Source: Paenibacillus albicereus (GTDB lineage: Bacteria > Bacillota > Bacilli > Paenibacillales > Paenibacillaceae). From it: DNA of 64,000 nucleotides. Position 1 is the stretch's first letter. The number at the start of each line of letters is the position of its first letter. The stretch covers positions 2,256,001-2,320,000 of the forward strand of contig NZ_CP051428.1 of assembly GCF_012676905.1 (NCBI RefSeq), written 5' to 3'. The translations under genes and the position numbers were made by a program. The notes under the pieces were generated by a model. It did not search any database. It had not been told where the DNA came from and worked only from the letters and a program-made list of their open reading frames with translations. Below, in pieces: positions 25,203 through 33,864 of the stretch.

Positions 25203-25303
25203 GAAGGCCAGCTTGCATGACCGCCATCGCATAGTTTCCCGTTTCCAGCACATGCTAACTGCGGCAGCCCGGCTCGCGGCGGGACGGCGAAAGGAGAACG
25301 GAA

Positions 25304-25558
25304 ATGAAGCGGCTAGATGCGCCGACCGCTTGGCTGGCGTCAGCGGCCGCCGTGCTGCTGGCGGCGGCGATTGCAGCTCAGGCTGGACTGCATGCGTTAA
25401 GCGGAATTCCTGGCTTTGCCGTCTGGAGAGCGGACGAGGGCGAGCGGCTAGGCGCCGGGATTTGCGATAGGCCGCTAACCGTTTTGCATCCATCCGTTGA
25501 CTGTGATATAATCGGTGGGCAGGCAAAGCCTGCTTTTTTACTGATTTTGGATGACTAA
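25304..25558 (+). CDS. Small membrane protein in the ypfB position (84 aa)
   Basis: A short frame with a good GAAAGGAGAACGGAA before its ATG. The N-terminus MKRLDAPTAWLASAAAVLLAAAIAAQ is one membrane helix; 'MKR...AQ' and the position between ypfA and cmk recall B. subtilis YpfB (DUF5359, about 61 residues). The last ~30 residues run through the cmk promoter and through a terminator hairpin, so the true product may be shorter in ancestors or the end may be unselected. Medium-low confidence in identity. Confidence 0.5.
   Translation: MKRLDAPTAWLASAAAVLLAAAIAAQAGLHALSGIPGFAVWRADEGERLGAGICDRPLTVLHPSVDCDIIGGQAKPAFLLILDD
25484..25512 (+). promoter_or_regulatory. Sigma-A promoter for cmk
   Basis: TTGCAT, 17-base spacer, TGATATAAT (extended consensus -10). 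The predicted start, ~25519, coincides with the first base of the hairpin that follows. Confidence 0.75.
25519..25539 (+). terminator. Terminator overlapping the cmk transcription start
   Basis: GCAGGC/GCCTGC with AAA loop and six T. It would stop read-through from the upstream small gene, exactly at the predicted cmk start. Confidence 0.75.
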
Positions 25559-25590
25559 CGTACCTTAGATGCTGCTTGGAGGAACCGATC

Positions 25591-26304
25591 TTGACTATCC
25601 ATCACGACGGGATGGACGAACGCATCAACATTGCGATCGACGGACCCGCCGGTGCCGGCAAGAGCACCGTCGCACGGAGCGTTGCCGAGGCACTAGGCTA
25701 TATTTATATCGACACGGGGGCCATGTATCGTGCCGTAACCTGGAGCGCCAGGGAAGCCGGGCTGGATATCGAGAACGACGAAGCGGTAGCCGCGCATGCC
25801 CGCAAGCTCGACATCCGGCTCGCCCCAGGGCCCGAGGGACAGATCGTCCTGCTCGGCGGCGAGGATGTCACGGATCGCATCCGCTCCCGAGATGTCAATC
25901 TTCACGTCTCCCGAGTGGCCGCGATCGACGGCGTGCGCGTCCGGCTCGTCGAGATGCAGAGGGGGCTTGCCGCCGCCAAGGGCGTCGTCATGGACGGACG
26001 CGACATCGGCTCCCATGTGCTGCCGGACGCCGAGCTCAAGGTATACTTGACCGCGAGCGTGCAGGAGCGCGCGCGCCGTCGCCACCGCGAAGCCGGGGAT
26101 TCGCTCGGCATTACGCTGGAGGTGATGGAGCGGGAGATCGAGGAGCGGGACCGCAAGGACATGGGACGGGCCGTATCCCCGCTCATCCAGGCCGATGACG
26201 CCGTGCTGCTGGACAGCACGGGCATCCCGGCAGACGAGGTCGTCTCGCGAATTCGGGAGATGGCCCTTGAGAAACTGGCGGAGGCGAAGCAGGATGCTCT
26301 ATGA
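25591..26304 (+). CDS. cmk: Cytidylate kinase
   Basis: A ~237-residue enzyme that phosphorylates CMP and dCMP with ATP. The P-loop is AIDGPAGAGKSTVAR near the start; further motifs are YIDTGAMYRAVTW, the NMP-binding part and MDGRDIGSHVLPDAELKVYLTAS near residue 130. The TTG at 25591 is chosen because GGAGGA lies 8 bases before it; the ATG at 25612 gives the length usual in Bacillus but has no good ribosome site. The 3' end overlaps plsC by 11 bases. Confidence 0.93.
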   Translation: MTIHHDGMDERINIAIDGPAGAGKSTVARSVAEALGYIYIDTGAMYRAVTWSAREAGLDIENDEAVAAHARKLDIRLAPGPEGQIVLLGGEDVTDRIRSRDVNLHVSRVAAIDGVRVRLVEMQRGLAAAKGVVMDGRDIGSHVLPDAELKVYLTASVQERARRRHREAGDSLGITLEVMEREIEERDRKDMGRAVSPLIQADDAVLLDSTGIPADEVVSRIREMALEKLAEAKQDAL

Positions 26305-26863
26305 ATTTTGCCGCGGCGTGCTGAGAGGCGCCTATACCGTCCTGTTCCGGCTGAAGGCCGAGGGGCTGCAGCACGTTCCCGCCGAAGGTCCTGTCATCCT
26401 GTGCTCCAACCACATCAGCAACTTCGATCCGCCGACGGTCGGCATCAAGCTGGACCGAAAGGTGCATTACATGGCCAAGGCGGAATTGTTCGAGGTTCCC
26501 GTGCTGGGCAAGCTGATCGAGGGACTCGGAGCTTTTCCGGTGAAGCGCGGCGGCGTGAGCAAGGAGTCGATCCGCACGGCCATCGCTCTGCTCAAGGCAG
26601 GCGGCGTGATGGGGATCTTCCCGGAGGGCACCCGCAACAGCGGCGGCGACGCAGCCAAAAAAGGCGCCGCCATGATCGCGATGCGAAGCGGAGCGACCGT
26701 CATTCCGGTGGCGATCGTCGGCTCCTATCGATTGTTCGGCAAGACCCGCGTCATCTATGGGCCTCCGGTGGATTTGTCCGAATTCATCCATTCTTCTTCC
26801 GGAGACACGCTGGAGCAGGTCACGGCCAAGATCATGAGAGACATCGCCAAGCTTCGCGACTGA
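26294..26863 (+). CDS. plsC: 1-acyl-sn-glycerol-3-phosphate acyltransferase
   Basis: A 189-residue acyltransferase making phosphatidic acid. The catalytic HX4D motif is CSNHISNFDPPT near residue 38; the substrate-binding motifs FPVKRGG, FPEGTRNSGG and VIPVAIVGS follow in order. Starting inside the cmk end implies translational coupling. The order cmk-plsC-S1 protein is common in Bacillota. Confidence 0.9.
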   Translation: MLYEFCRGVLRGAYTVLFRLKAEGLQHVPAEGPVILCSNHISNFDPPTVGIKLDRKVHYMAKAELFEVPVLGKLIEGLGAFPVKRGGVSKESIRTAIALLKAGGVMGIFPEGTRNSGGDAAKKGAAMIAMRSGATVIPVAIVGSYRLFGKTRVIYGPPVDLSEFIHSSSGDTLEQVTAKIMRDIAKLRD

Positions 26864-26947
26864 ACATGTTTTAATCCCTTATTCCTGATTCAACAGTGCA
26901 ATTTGGGTTTAAATAAAGTTGGGGTATGAACTGAGGAGGTAATTTCG

Positions 26948-28201
26948 ATGTCAGAAGAAACAAAAATCCAGGACTCTGTCCAAGAATCTCAGCAAGGTCT
27001 CAGCCAAGATGAGCTGGAGAACATCGTCACCCTGAAAAAGGGCGACATCGTAACCGGCACCATCGTGAAAGTCGAAGACAACCAGGCAACGGTAAGCCTC
27101 GGTTATAAATATGACGGTATCATTCCGTTGCGCGAGCTGAGCTCCGTTCAGCTGGACAGCGCGAACGACGTCGTCAAGCTCGGCGATGAGCTGACCTTGA
27201 AAGTCATCACGATCGATGACGAGAAGGAAAAGCTGCTGCTTTCCAAAAAAGCCGTGGACGCAGAAAAATCCTGGGACTCCCTGCAAGCTCAATTCGAAGC
27301 CGGCGAGGTTCTCGAAGTGACGGTTGCAGACGTAGTCAAAGGCGGTCTTGTCGTTGATGTCGGCGTACGCGGATTCATCCCGGCGTCGATGGTCGAGCGT
27401 CATTTCGTCGAAGACTTCAAAGACTACAAAGGTCGTACCCTGAAAGTCAAGATCAAAGAGATCGACCGCGAGAACAACAAGATCATCCTTTCCGCCAAAG
27501 AAGTCCTGGAAGCGGAATTCGAGCAAAACAAGCAAAAAGTCATGGAAAACCTCCAAGTGGGCCAAGAGCTCGAAGGTACGGTTCAGCGTCTGACTCCGTT
27601 CGGCGCATTCGTCGATATCGGCGGCGTAGACGGCCTGGTGCACGTATCCGAGATGTCCTGGCAGCATGTGGCTCATCCGAAGGACGTCGTATCGGAAGGC
27701 CAATCCGTCCGCGTGAAGGTACTCAAGCTGGATCCTTCCGTAGGCAAGATCAGCCTGAGCATCAAAGCGGCGCAGCCAGGTCCTTGGGAATCCGTGAACG
27801 GCCAGTTCAAGACGGGCGACATCGTAACGGGTACCGTTCGCCGCCTCGTGAACTTCGGCGCGTTCGTTGAGATCGCTCCAGGCGTGGAAGGCCTCGTGCA
27901 CGTTTCCCAAATCGCTCACCGCCACGTGGCGACGCCTCAAGAGGTACTCAAGGAAGGCCAAGAAGTCAAGGCGAAAATCCTCGACTTCAACCCATCCGAG
28001 AAGCGCGTCAGCCTGAGCATCAAGGAAACGGAAGAAGCTCCGGAGCAAGCTCCTCGCTCCGAGCGTCCTGCCCGCGAGCGTTCCGATCGCGGCGGCTTCA
28101 AAGAGAAGATCGACAACCCGAACGTTTCCCTGAGCAACCAAAGCATGAGCTTCAACCTTGGCGAGCGCTTCGGCGACAAGCTGAGCAAATTCAAAAACTA
28201 A
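26948..28201 (+). CDS. 30S ribosomal protein S1 homologue (YpfD type), four S1 domains
   Basis: A 417-residue RNA-binding protein with four S1 repeats starting at about residues 30, 115, 200 and 285; repeats 3 and 4 have the strong GxVxxxxxFGAFVDI/GLVHVS pattern. A basic, Ser/Arg-rich tail follows (residues ~360-395). The codon use is less GC-rich than in the flanking genes and favours codons such as GGT/GTA, as expected of a highly expressed gene. A TGAGGAGGT ribosome site precedes the ATG and a strong terminator ends the unit. Confidence 0.92.
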   Translation: MSEETKIQDSVQESQQGLSQDELENIVTLKKGDIVTGTIVKVEDNQATVSLGYKYDGIIPLRELSSVQLDSANDVVKLGDELTLKVITIDDEKEKLLLSKKAVDAEKSWDSLQAQFEAGEVLEVTVADVVKGGLVVDVGVRGFIPASMVERHFVEDFKDYKGRTLKVKIKEIDRENNKIILSAKEVLEAEFEQNKQKVMENLQVGQELEGTVQRLTPFGAFVDIGGVDGLVHVSEMSWQHVAHPKDVVSEGQSVRVKVLKLDPSVGKISLSIKAAQPGPWESVNGQFKTGDIVTGTVRRLVNFGAFVEIAPGVEGLVHVSQIAHRHVATPQEVLKEGQEVKAKILDFNPSEKRVSLSIKETEEAPEQAPRSERPARERSDRGGFKEKIDNPNVSLSNQSMSFNLGERFGDKLSKFKN

Positions 28202-28211
28202 GCCTTTTTCT

Positions 28212-28250
28212 AAAGCCCTGTTCCGTCTTCTGGCGGAACAGGGCTTTTTT
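28212..28250 (+). terminator. Intrinsic terminator after the S1 gene
   Basis: AAAGCCCTGTTCCG/CGGAACAGGGCTTT perfect stem followed by T-run. Confidence 0.95.
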
Positions 28251-28303
28251 GGCTGATAATCCCCCTCTGCCGGGCGCATAATAACCGGGTGGAGGTGATA
28301 GCC

Positions 28304-28939
28304 ATGACGGCCATCAGCGATGGATTCGCGGCGGCGCAGCTCTCGATCATCGGGCTTATCTTGCTGGCGAGCGGATGGAACAAGGAAGTTGCCGATGGAC
28401 TGAAGGCGAGGCACGGTGCAGCCGCGCTGGCGATGCTGGTCACGCTCGCTTTTTTATGGGTACCGCTTGGAGGCAGGATGATCGGAAATGGAGCTGCGCT
28501 CGCGCTCGTTGCGTTCGCTGCTTGGACGCTGCTGCGGGCCATCTCCGCATCCGATCGGCTTTACCTGCTCGGCTGCGCGTTTTTGCTCGGCTTCTTGCTC
28601 ATCTGGCTCGACAGCCTGTTCCTTGCCTCGCCTCAGCTCGTTTTGGTGCGAAGCGGCTGGGATTCGGCTTGGATCGGCGGCATGCTCGCCGCCGTGCTGT
28701 CGCTTCGGGCGCGGTATCAGCTCGTCATCCTCGCCGGCGCGGCGATACTCGTATCGCTTTATCCGCTGCTCGACGCAAGCGGGCCGGGACCGATCGTCGT
28801 CGGGGACGCGGCCTGGTGGGATCGTCTGGCGCTGTCGGCTGCCGCCTGCCGGGTCTCCACGCTGACGATCGGAGCGCTCGCCCGCCCGCTTGCCCGCTTG
28901 CTCGCGGCTCGAGACCGACAACCCGAAGGAGAGATGTAA
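28304..28939 (+). CDS. YphA-like multi-pass membrane protein
   Basis: A 211-residue protein made almost entirely of hydrophobic helices (five or six), with no catalytic motif. Its position between the S1 gene and the YIEGIA protein equals B. subtilis yphA, but sequence identity cannot be judged by eye, so the name is by synteny. GGTGGAGGTGA precedes the ATG at 28304; a GTG 15 bases upstream is less likely. The stop is one base before the next GTG start. Confidence 0.65.
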   Translation: MTAISDGFAAAQLSIIGLILLASGWNKEVADGLKARHGAAALAMLVTLAFLWVPLGGRMIGNGAALALVAFAAWTLLRAISASDRLYLLGCAFLLGFLLIWLDSLFLASPQLVLVRSGWDSAWIGGMLAAVLSLRARYQLVILAGAAILVSLYPLLDASGPGPIVVGDAAWWDRLALSAAACRVSTLTIGALARPLARLLAARDRQPEGEM

Positions 28940-28940
28940 G

Positions 28941-29867
28941 GTGCTTCGACAGATCCAGCAGTACTTCGAGGCGAATCAGATGGTCGCCTCCGTGCTGATC
29001 GGCATCGGGTTCGGCGTCATCGCCCGCCTGTTGCTGCTCCGCTCCGATTACCGCCAGTACCCGACGTTTCCGCATGGACAGATCATCCATCTTTCGCTCG
29101 GGTTCATCGCCTCCGCGCTCGGAGCGGTCGCGGTCCCGGCGCTGTACCAGAAGAACCTGACGGCGCTGACGTTCCTTACCGTAGCGGCGCAGCAATTCCG
29201 GGACGTCCGCAACATGGAGCGGGAGACGCTCTCCAAGATGGACTCGATGGAGCTCGTATCGCGAGGCACGTCCTACATCGAAGGCATCGCCATGGTGTTC
29301 GAGGGCAGGAACTATCTCGTCATCCTCGCCGCGATGGCGGCGAGCCTATGCGCGGTCGCGCTCAACGTCTGGGCCGGCCTGCTCGGAGGCGTGCTGGCGC
29401 TGGCCGCGGTCTGGAAGCTGCGATCCGGAAAGTCGCTGTCCCATATTGCGGATGTGCAGGCCGGCCGCGTGCGCGTGGACGGCCCCGATCTGTACGTGGA
29501 CGACATCTACATCATGAACGTCGGCCTGGAGAGCGACCAGCAGATCATCCGCGAGCGCGGACTCGGCCTGGTGCTTGCCCCTCGCAACGCCAACGGACGG
29601 GTGACGCTGTCCAACCTGGGCCAACGACAGGCGATTCTGTACGACCTGTCCACGATTCTCGGCGTGCATCGCGATACCGGCGAGCCTGCGCTGCTGCCGA
29701 TGGCCAAGCTCGACATGGACTCCGGCAGGCTCGGCGTGTTCATCCTGCCGCATGAAAAGGATGAATCGAAGGCGCTTGAAATCGCGAGTCGGGTCCCGCT
29801 GCTGGAGACGGCGGTGCGTATGCCTTCCAAGGCGGGCGTCAATCAGGAGGCGAAGGACAATGGCTAG
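28941..29867 (+). CDS. YIEGIA domain protein (YphB/SeaA)
   Basis: A ~308-residue membrane protein conserved in spore formers. The name-giving motif is in SRGTSYIEGIAMVFEGRNYL near residue 115. There are N-terminal helices (MVASVLIGIGFGVIARLLLL and a second near 55-75), a helix pair near 125-165, and a soluble C-terminal domain of ~140 residues. In B. subtilis YphB (SeaA) is a sporulation protein. The GTG start has AAGGAGAG 7 bases upstream; it is followed, with overlap, by its small partner gene. Confidence 0.88.
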   Translation: MLRQIQQYFEANQMVASVLIGIGFGVIARLLLLRSDYRQYPTFPHGQIIHLSLGFIASALGAVAVPALYQKNLTALTFLTVAAQQFRDVRNMERETLSKMDSMELVSRGTSYIEGIAMVFEGRNYLVILAAMAASLCAVALNVWAGLLGGVLALAAVWKLRSGKSLSHIADVQAGRVRVDGPDLYVDDIYIMNVGLESDQQIIRERGLGLVLAPRNANGRVTLSNLGQRQAILYDLSTILGVHRDTGEPALLPMAKLDMDSGRLGVFILPHEKDESKALEIASRVPLLETAVRMPSKAGVNQEAKDNG

Positions 29868-30045
29868 AATCGTCGCGGTCGTCGGAACGAAAGCAGGCGC
29901 GGTGCTTGGAGGCGGCGCCCCCGTATTCATTGAAACCGAGCCTGCAAAAGCGGAGCAGACGGCGTTTCTGCTGGAAAAGATTCTGGATGCGAACGCCCAT
30001 GATCTCAAGAACGGAAGCTTCATTCTTGTGGACCATAAAGGCTGA
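29860..30045 (+). CDS. Small capping-complex subunit for YIEGIA protein (61 aa)
   Basis: A 61-residue protein, MARIVAVVGTKAG... with an acidic middle (VFIETEPAKAEQ) and end GSFILVDHKG. A short protein of this type is conserved immediately after the YIEGIA gene and is annotated in spore formers as its capping-complex subunit; I recall this from genome annotation, not from an experiment. It overlaps the yphB end by eight bases. Confidence 0.7.
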   Translation: MARIVAVVGTKAGAVLGGGAPVFIETEPAKAEQTAFLLEKILDANAHDLKNGSFILVDHKG

Positions 30046-30080
30046 TTTTCCGTTCGTCTGGCGGCGCAGAGCCTGAAAAG

Positions 30081-30110
30081 TTAGCCAACTCAGCTGTTTT
30101 TTGCTATGAT
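30081..30110 (+). promoter_or_regulatory. Putative promoter for der
   Basis: TTAGCC, 18-base spacer, TATGAT preceded by TGC (extended -10), ~35 bases before the der start. Confidence 0.45.
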
Positions 30111-30144
30111 GGAAGGCGTGAGAATTTTTGAGAGGGTGTATGTT

Positions 30145-31467
30145 ATGGCAAGACCCGTTATAGCCATCGTGGGCAGGCCGAATGTGGGAAAATCCACGAT
30201 CTTCAACCGGGTCATAGGCGACCGTCTGGCGATCGTGGAGGACAAGCCGGGCGTCACGCGTGACCGGATCTATGGAACCGGTGAATGGAATGGAAAATCC
30301 TTTAGCATTGTCGATACGGGCGGAATTGAATTGGACGGCGAGGACGAGATCATGAAGTCCGTCCGCATGCAGGCGGAGCTCGCCGTAGAGGAAGCGGACG
30401 TCATCATCTTCATGGTCGACGCCAAGACCGGACTGACGCTGGCCGACGAGGAAGTGGCCCAGATGCTGTTCCGCTCGCGCAAGCCTGTCGTCGTCGCGGT
30501 CAACAAGGTCGACAATCAAGGCCGCATGGAAGATATTTATGAATTTTTCGGACTCGGCTTCGGCAGTCCGATCGCGATCTCCGGCTCGCATGGCACCGGC
30601 ATCGGGGATCTGCTCGACGAAGCGGTATCCAAGCTGCCGGAGCTCGAAGAAGACGGGTATGACGAGGACATCATCAAGGTCGCCCTCATCGGACGGCCGA
30701 ATGTAGGCAAGTCTTCTCTCGTCAACGCGCTGCTCGGAGAGGAACGCGTCATTGTAAGCGATGTCGCGGGCACGACCCGCGACGCGATCGACACCCCGTT
30801 CGAAAAGGACGGTCAGCGCTACGTGCTCATCGACACCGCCGGCATGCGCAAGCGGGGCAAAGTGTACGAATCGACCGAGAAATACAGCGTCATGCGGTCG
30901 CTGAAGGCGATCGAGCGGGCAGATGTCGTGCTCATTCTGATCAATGCCGAGGAAGGCATCATCGAGCAGGACAAGCATATCGCGGGCTACGCCCACGAAG
31001 CCGGCAAGGCTTCCGTATTCGTCGTGAACAAATGGGACGCGGTGGAGAAGGACGACAAGACGATGCAGCTGTTTTCCCAGAGCATCCGAGACCATTTCCT
31101 GTTCATGACGTATGCGCCGATCGTATTCCTGTCCGCTCTGACCAAGTCGCGGCTGCACAAGCTGCTCCCGGTCATCAACCACGTCTCGGAGCAGCATGCG
31201 CTGCGCATCCAGACGCATCTGCTCAACGACGTCATCTCCGATGCCGTGGCGATCAATCCGCCGCCGACGGACAAGGGGCGGCGCCTGCGGATCAATTACG
31301 TGACCCAGGTCGCGGTACGTCCGCCGACGATCGTCATCTTCGTCAACGCGCCGGAGATCATGCACTTCTCCTACGAGCGCTATCTGGAGAACAAGATCCG
31401 CGCCGCGTTCAATTTCGAGGGCACGCCGGTCCGATTGTTCACCCGCCGGAAGTCGGATGAGGATTAG
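30145..31467 (+). CDS. der: Ribosome biogenesis GTPase Der (EngA)
   Basis: A 440-residue GTPase with two tandem G domains and a C-terminal KH-like domain, acting in 50S subunit assembly. Both G1 loops are [10 protein letters not shown] (residues ~10 and ~185); G3 motifs DTGGIE and DTAGMRKR, and G4 NKVD and NKWD, are all present. ATG 30145 is chosen because the family starts '[17 protein letters not shown]'; GAGAGGGTG precedes it. The B. subtilis order der-gpsA-yphE-yphF-spoIVA is followed. Confidence 0.96.
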   Translation: MARPVIAIVGRPNVGKSTIFNRVIGDRLAIVEDKPGVTRDRIYGTGEWNGKSFSIVDTGGIELDGEDEIMKSVRMQAELAVEEADVIIFMVDAKTGLTLADEEVAQMLFRSRKPVVVAVNKVDNQGRMEDIYEFFGLGFGSPIAISGSHGTGIGDLLDEAVSKLPELEEDGYDEDIIKVALIGRPNVGKSSLVNALLGEERVIVSDVAGTTRDAIDTPFEKDGQRYVLIDTAGMRKRGKVYESTEKYSVMRSLKAIERADVVLILINAEEGIIEQDKHIAGYAHEAGKASVFVVNKWDAVEKDDKTMQLFSQSIRDHFLFMTYAPIVFLSALTKSRLHKLLPVINHVSEQHALRIQTHLLNDVISDAVAINPPPTDKGRRLRINYVTQVAVRPPTIVIFVNAPEIMHFSYERYLENKIRAAFNFEGTPVRLFTRRKSDED

Positions 31468-31479
31468 GGGAGAAGAGCC

Positions 31480-32079
31480 TTGCTGACAACCATCCTTGCG
31501 ATCGCAGCCAGCTATGCGCTCGGCTCCGTCTCGTTCAGCATCCTGATCGCCCGCTATTTCAAGGGCATCGACATTCGCCATCACGGCAGCGGCAACGCCG
31601 GGGCGACCAATACGCTGCGCGTGCTCGGCAAAGGCCCGGGCATCGCGGTGTTCGTCCTCGACATTCTCAAGGGCGTCGCAGCCGTCTGGATCGGACGCTT
31701 GGCCGCTCCGGACGTCGACTGGCTTCCCGCCGTCTGCGCGCTTGCCGTCATCGCCGGCCATAATTGGCCGATCTTTTTCCGCTTCAAGGGAGGCAAGGGC
31801 ATCGCGACGATGATCGGAGCGATGGCATCGCTTGCCTTCCTTCCGTCGCTGTACGCCGGCATCATCGCGATCGCGCTCGTCGCCATCACGCGCTACGTCT
31901 CGCTGGGCTCGCTTATATTCGCCCTGCTTACGCCATTATCCATCTATCTTCTGATCGGGATCGGTCCGATCTTCTGGACTGCGGCCGTGCTGTGCGTCTT
32001 CGCTTTCGTTCGGCATCGGAGCAATCTGGTCAAGCTGTTCAAGGGAACGGAAAACAAGCTTGGCTCAAAAAAGCCATGA
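31480..32079 (+). CDS. plsY: Glycerol-3-phosphate acyltransferase PlsY
   Basis: A 199-residue membrane enzyme that transfers acyl from acyl-phosphate to glycerol-3-phosphate. The three motifs are visible: SGNAGATNTLRVLG near residue 37, VIAGHNWPIFFRFKGGKGIAT near 92, and the last loop RHRSNLVKLFKGTE near 180. TTG start with GGGGAGAAGAG upstream. The next gene, gpsA, makes its substrate, so the pair forms a phospholipid entry module. Confidence 0.95.
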   Translation: MLTTILAIAASYALGSVSFSILIARYFKGIDIRHHGSGNAGATNTLRVLGKGPGIAVFVLDILKGVAAVWIGRLAAPDVDWLPAVCALAVIAGHNWPIFFRFKGGKGIATMIGAMASLAFLPSLYAGIIAIALVAITRYVSLGSLIFALLTPLSIYLLIGIGPIFWTAAVLCVFAFVRHRSNLVKLFKGTENKLGSKKP

Positions 32080-32089
32080 GGGGGCCGCT

Positions 32090-33118
32090 ATGAGACAAAC
32101 GGACGGCTCGCCCCGCGAGCTCAAGAAAGCGGCCGTGCTCGTCGCCGGCAGCTGGGGCACGGCCTTGGCCGCCGTCCTGGCGGCGAACGGCCATCAAGTC
32201 GTCATGTGGACCCGAAATGCCGCTCAAGCTGCGGAGATCCGGGATCTGCACGTCAACTCGAAATACTTGCCTGGAGCGGCCCTTCCGGAAAATCTGACGG
32301 CTACGACCGACATGGCGGAAGCGCTTCTAGGCGCCCGGCTGGTGCTGTTCGCCGCTCCGAGCTCGGCGATGCGCCAGGTCGCGGCGGCGGCGGCTTCCCT
32401 GCTCGAGCCGGATGCGATCATCGTCCATGCGGCCAAAGGCTTCGAGATCGACTCGCTCGACCGCATGTCGCATGTGCTGGCGGAGGAGCTGGGACGGCCG
32501 CTGGAGACGATCGTCGTACTGTCGGGACCAAGCCATGCGGAGGAAGTCGTGAAGCAGCTGCCGACGACCGTCGTCGTCGCCTCGGAAGCGGAAGGCTATG
32601 CCGAGCAGGCGCAGGATGCGTTCATCAATTCCTGCTTCCGCGTCTATACGAACCGGGACGTCATCGGCGTCGAGGTTGCCGGCGCGATCAAGAACATCAT
32701 CGCGCTCGGAGCGGGACTGTCCGACGGCCTCGGATTCGGAGACAACGCCAAGGCCGCCTTGCTGACGCGCGGCTTGGCCGAGATCGGCCGGCTCGGCCAG
32801 GCGATGGGCGCGAGCATGATGACGTTCGCCGGGCTCGCCGGCGTCGGCGATCTCGTGGCGACCTGCACCAGTCCGCATAGCCGCAACTGGCGCGCCGGCT
32901 CGCTGCTCGCAAGCGGGCTGTCGCTGGACGAGGTGCTGGAGAAGGTCGGCATGGTCGTCGAAGGCGTGCGCACGACGAGATCGGCCAAGTCCCTTGCCGC
33001 CCGATACGGCGTCGAGATGCCGATCACCGATCAGCTATACGAGGTGCTGTTCCAAGGCAAGGCGCCGCGCGAAGCCGTAGAAAGCCTGATGCTCCGCGAC
33101 CGCACGGGCGAGCTGTAG
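32090..33118 (+). CDS. gpsA: NAD(P)-dependent glycerol-3-phosphate dehydrogenase
   Basis: A 342-residue enzyme making sn-glycerol-3-phosphate from dihydroxyacetone phosphate. Typical motifs: AAKGFE near residue 115, LSGPSHAEEV near 140, the catalytic lysine in VAGAIKNIIALGAG near 190, and GLAGVGDLVATCTS near 250. Oddity: the dinucleotide-binding loop reads VLVAGSWGTALA where the family has V-L/I-G-A-G-S-W-G, so the first glycine of GxGxxG is valine. The rest is intact, so a working enzyme is still likely, perhaps with changed cofactor affinity. ATG 32090 follows GAGGGGG. Confidence 0.92.
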   Translation: MRQTDGSPRELKKAAVLVAGSWGTALAAVLAANGHQVVMWTRNAAQAAEIRDLHVNSKYLPGAALPENLTATTDMAEALLGARLVLFAAPSSAMRQVAAAAASLLEPDAIIVHAAKGFEIDSLDRMSHVLAEELGRPLETIVVLSGPSHAEEVVKQLPTTVVVASEAEGYAEQAQDAFINSCFRVYTNRDVIGVEVAGAIKNIIALGAGLSDGLGFGDNAKAALLTRGLAEIGRLGQAMGASMMTFAGLAGVGDLVATCTSPHSRNWRAGSLLASGLSLDEVLEKVGMVVEGVRTTRSAKSLAARYGVEMPITDQLYEVLFQGKAPREAVESLMLRDRTGEL

Positions 33119-33253
33119 ACCGGGGGCGTTCGTCCTTCCCGGCAGCTCGCCCGCACCTCTGGTCGCCTGCGCTCATAGAATGATGGCAGAGCGGTTATGC
33201 CGCCGGAACCACCCGGCGTCTATAGCCCCATCATTCCTGGGGAGGGCGACACG

Positions 33254-33529
33254 ATGGGCAAGAACTCGCCGAAGGACATCCTGAGCGCGGTCAACAAGAA
33301 GACGGGCAAGAACATTACCGAAAACCAGGTCAAGAAGCTTGCCAGCGGCGTCACGCCGGACACGATGCAGAGCGAGGAAGAGCTCCGCAAGCTGGTGAAG
33401 CAGGTCGCCAGCATGGCCAAAGTTCCGGTGTCCGAGCAGACGATGAACGAGATCGTCAAGGCGGTCAAGAGCAGCGGCATGAACATGGGGAACCTGGAGA
33501 CGCTGATGAAGATGATGATCAAAAAATAA
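33254..33529 (+). CDS. Stage VI sporulation protein F-like protein
   Basis: A 91-residue protein that looks like SpoVIF (YjcC), a spore-coat assembly factor: MGKNSPKDILSAVNKKTGKNITE at the start and VKKLASGVTPDTMQSEEELRKLVKQVA in the middle, with a Met-rich end (MNMGNLETLMKMMIKK). GGGGAGGGCGAC precedes the ATG. It stands between gpsA and the DUF2768 gene, a place not occupied by it in B. subtilis. Confidence 0.75.
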   Translation: MGKNSPKDILSAVNKKTGKNITENQVKKLASGVTPDTMQSEEELRKLVKQVASMAKVPVSEQTMNEIVKAVKSSGMNMGNLETLMKMMIKK

Positions 33530-33663
33530 GGATATCCGTACGGAGAGGATAGGGGCCGGTACTGCCGCGGCCGCGGCGCTGCCGGCCTTTCGCGCGATCC
33601 GCGCCGGACAGGCCCGAAGGGGGCCGCCGCACTCCGACGGAATGGGAATGGGAGTGTCGGAAG

Positions 33664-33846
33664 ATGGATCCGATGACAGTCATGTGGATCTCTCTGATCG
33701 GAATCGGGATGATGGTCATTTCGGCTCTGATGATTACGTTCGCTCGCGCGAAGACGCGGGGCATTCTGCGGGGAGCGCTGTCGCTGATCGCGTTCGTGCT
33801 GCTCGTCGTCGGCTTTTTGCTGGGCGTATTTTCCATCATTGCGTAG
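33664..33846 (+). CDS. DUF2768 small membrane protein (YphE-like)
   Basis: A 60-residue protein with two membrane helices (VMWISLIGIGMMVISALMIT and LSLIAFVLLVVGFLLGVFSI) joined by the conserved basic loop FARAKTRGIL. It matches B. subtilis YphE in size, sequence pattern and position (between gpsA and yphF). Function unknown. Confidence 0.8.
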   Translation: MDPMTVMWISLIGIGMMVISALMITFARAKTRGILRGALSLIAFVLLVVGFLLGVFSIIA

Positions 33847-33864
33847 AGGGGGAGGAGATGCAAC

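Noticed and set aside
29839-31761. 640-codon minus-strand frame opposite der
   Set aside because: Opposite a canonical GTPase gene; no recognisable protein sequence.
33160-33190. Sigma-K promoter (CATAGAATG) before the SpoVIF-like gene
   Set aside because: It fits CATANNNTA only partly and the -35 AC spacing is off by one; too weak to list.
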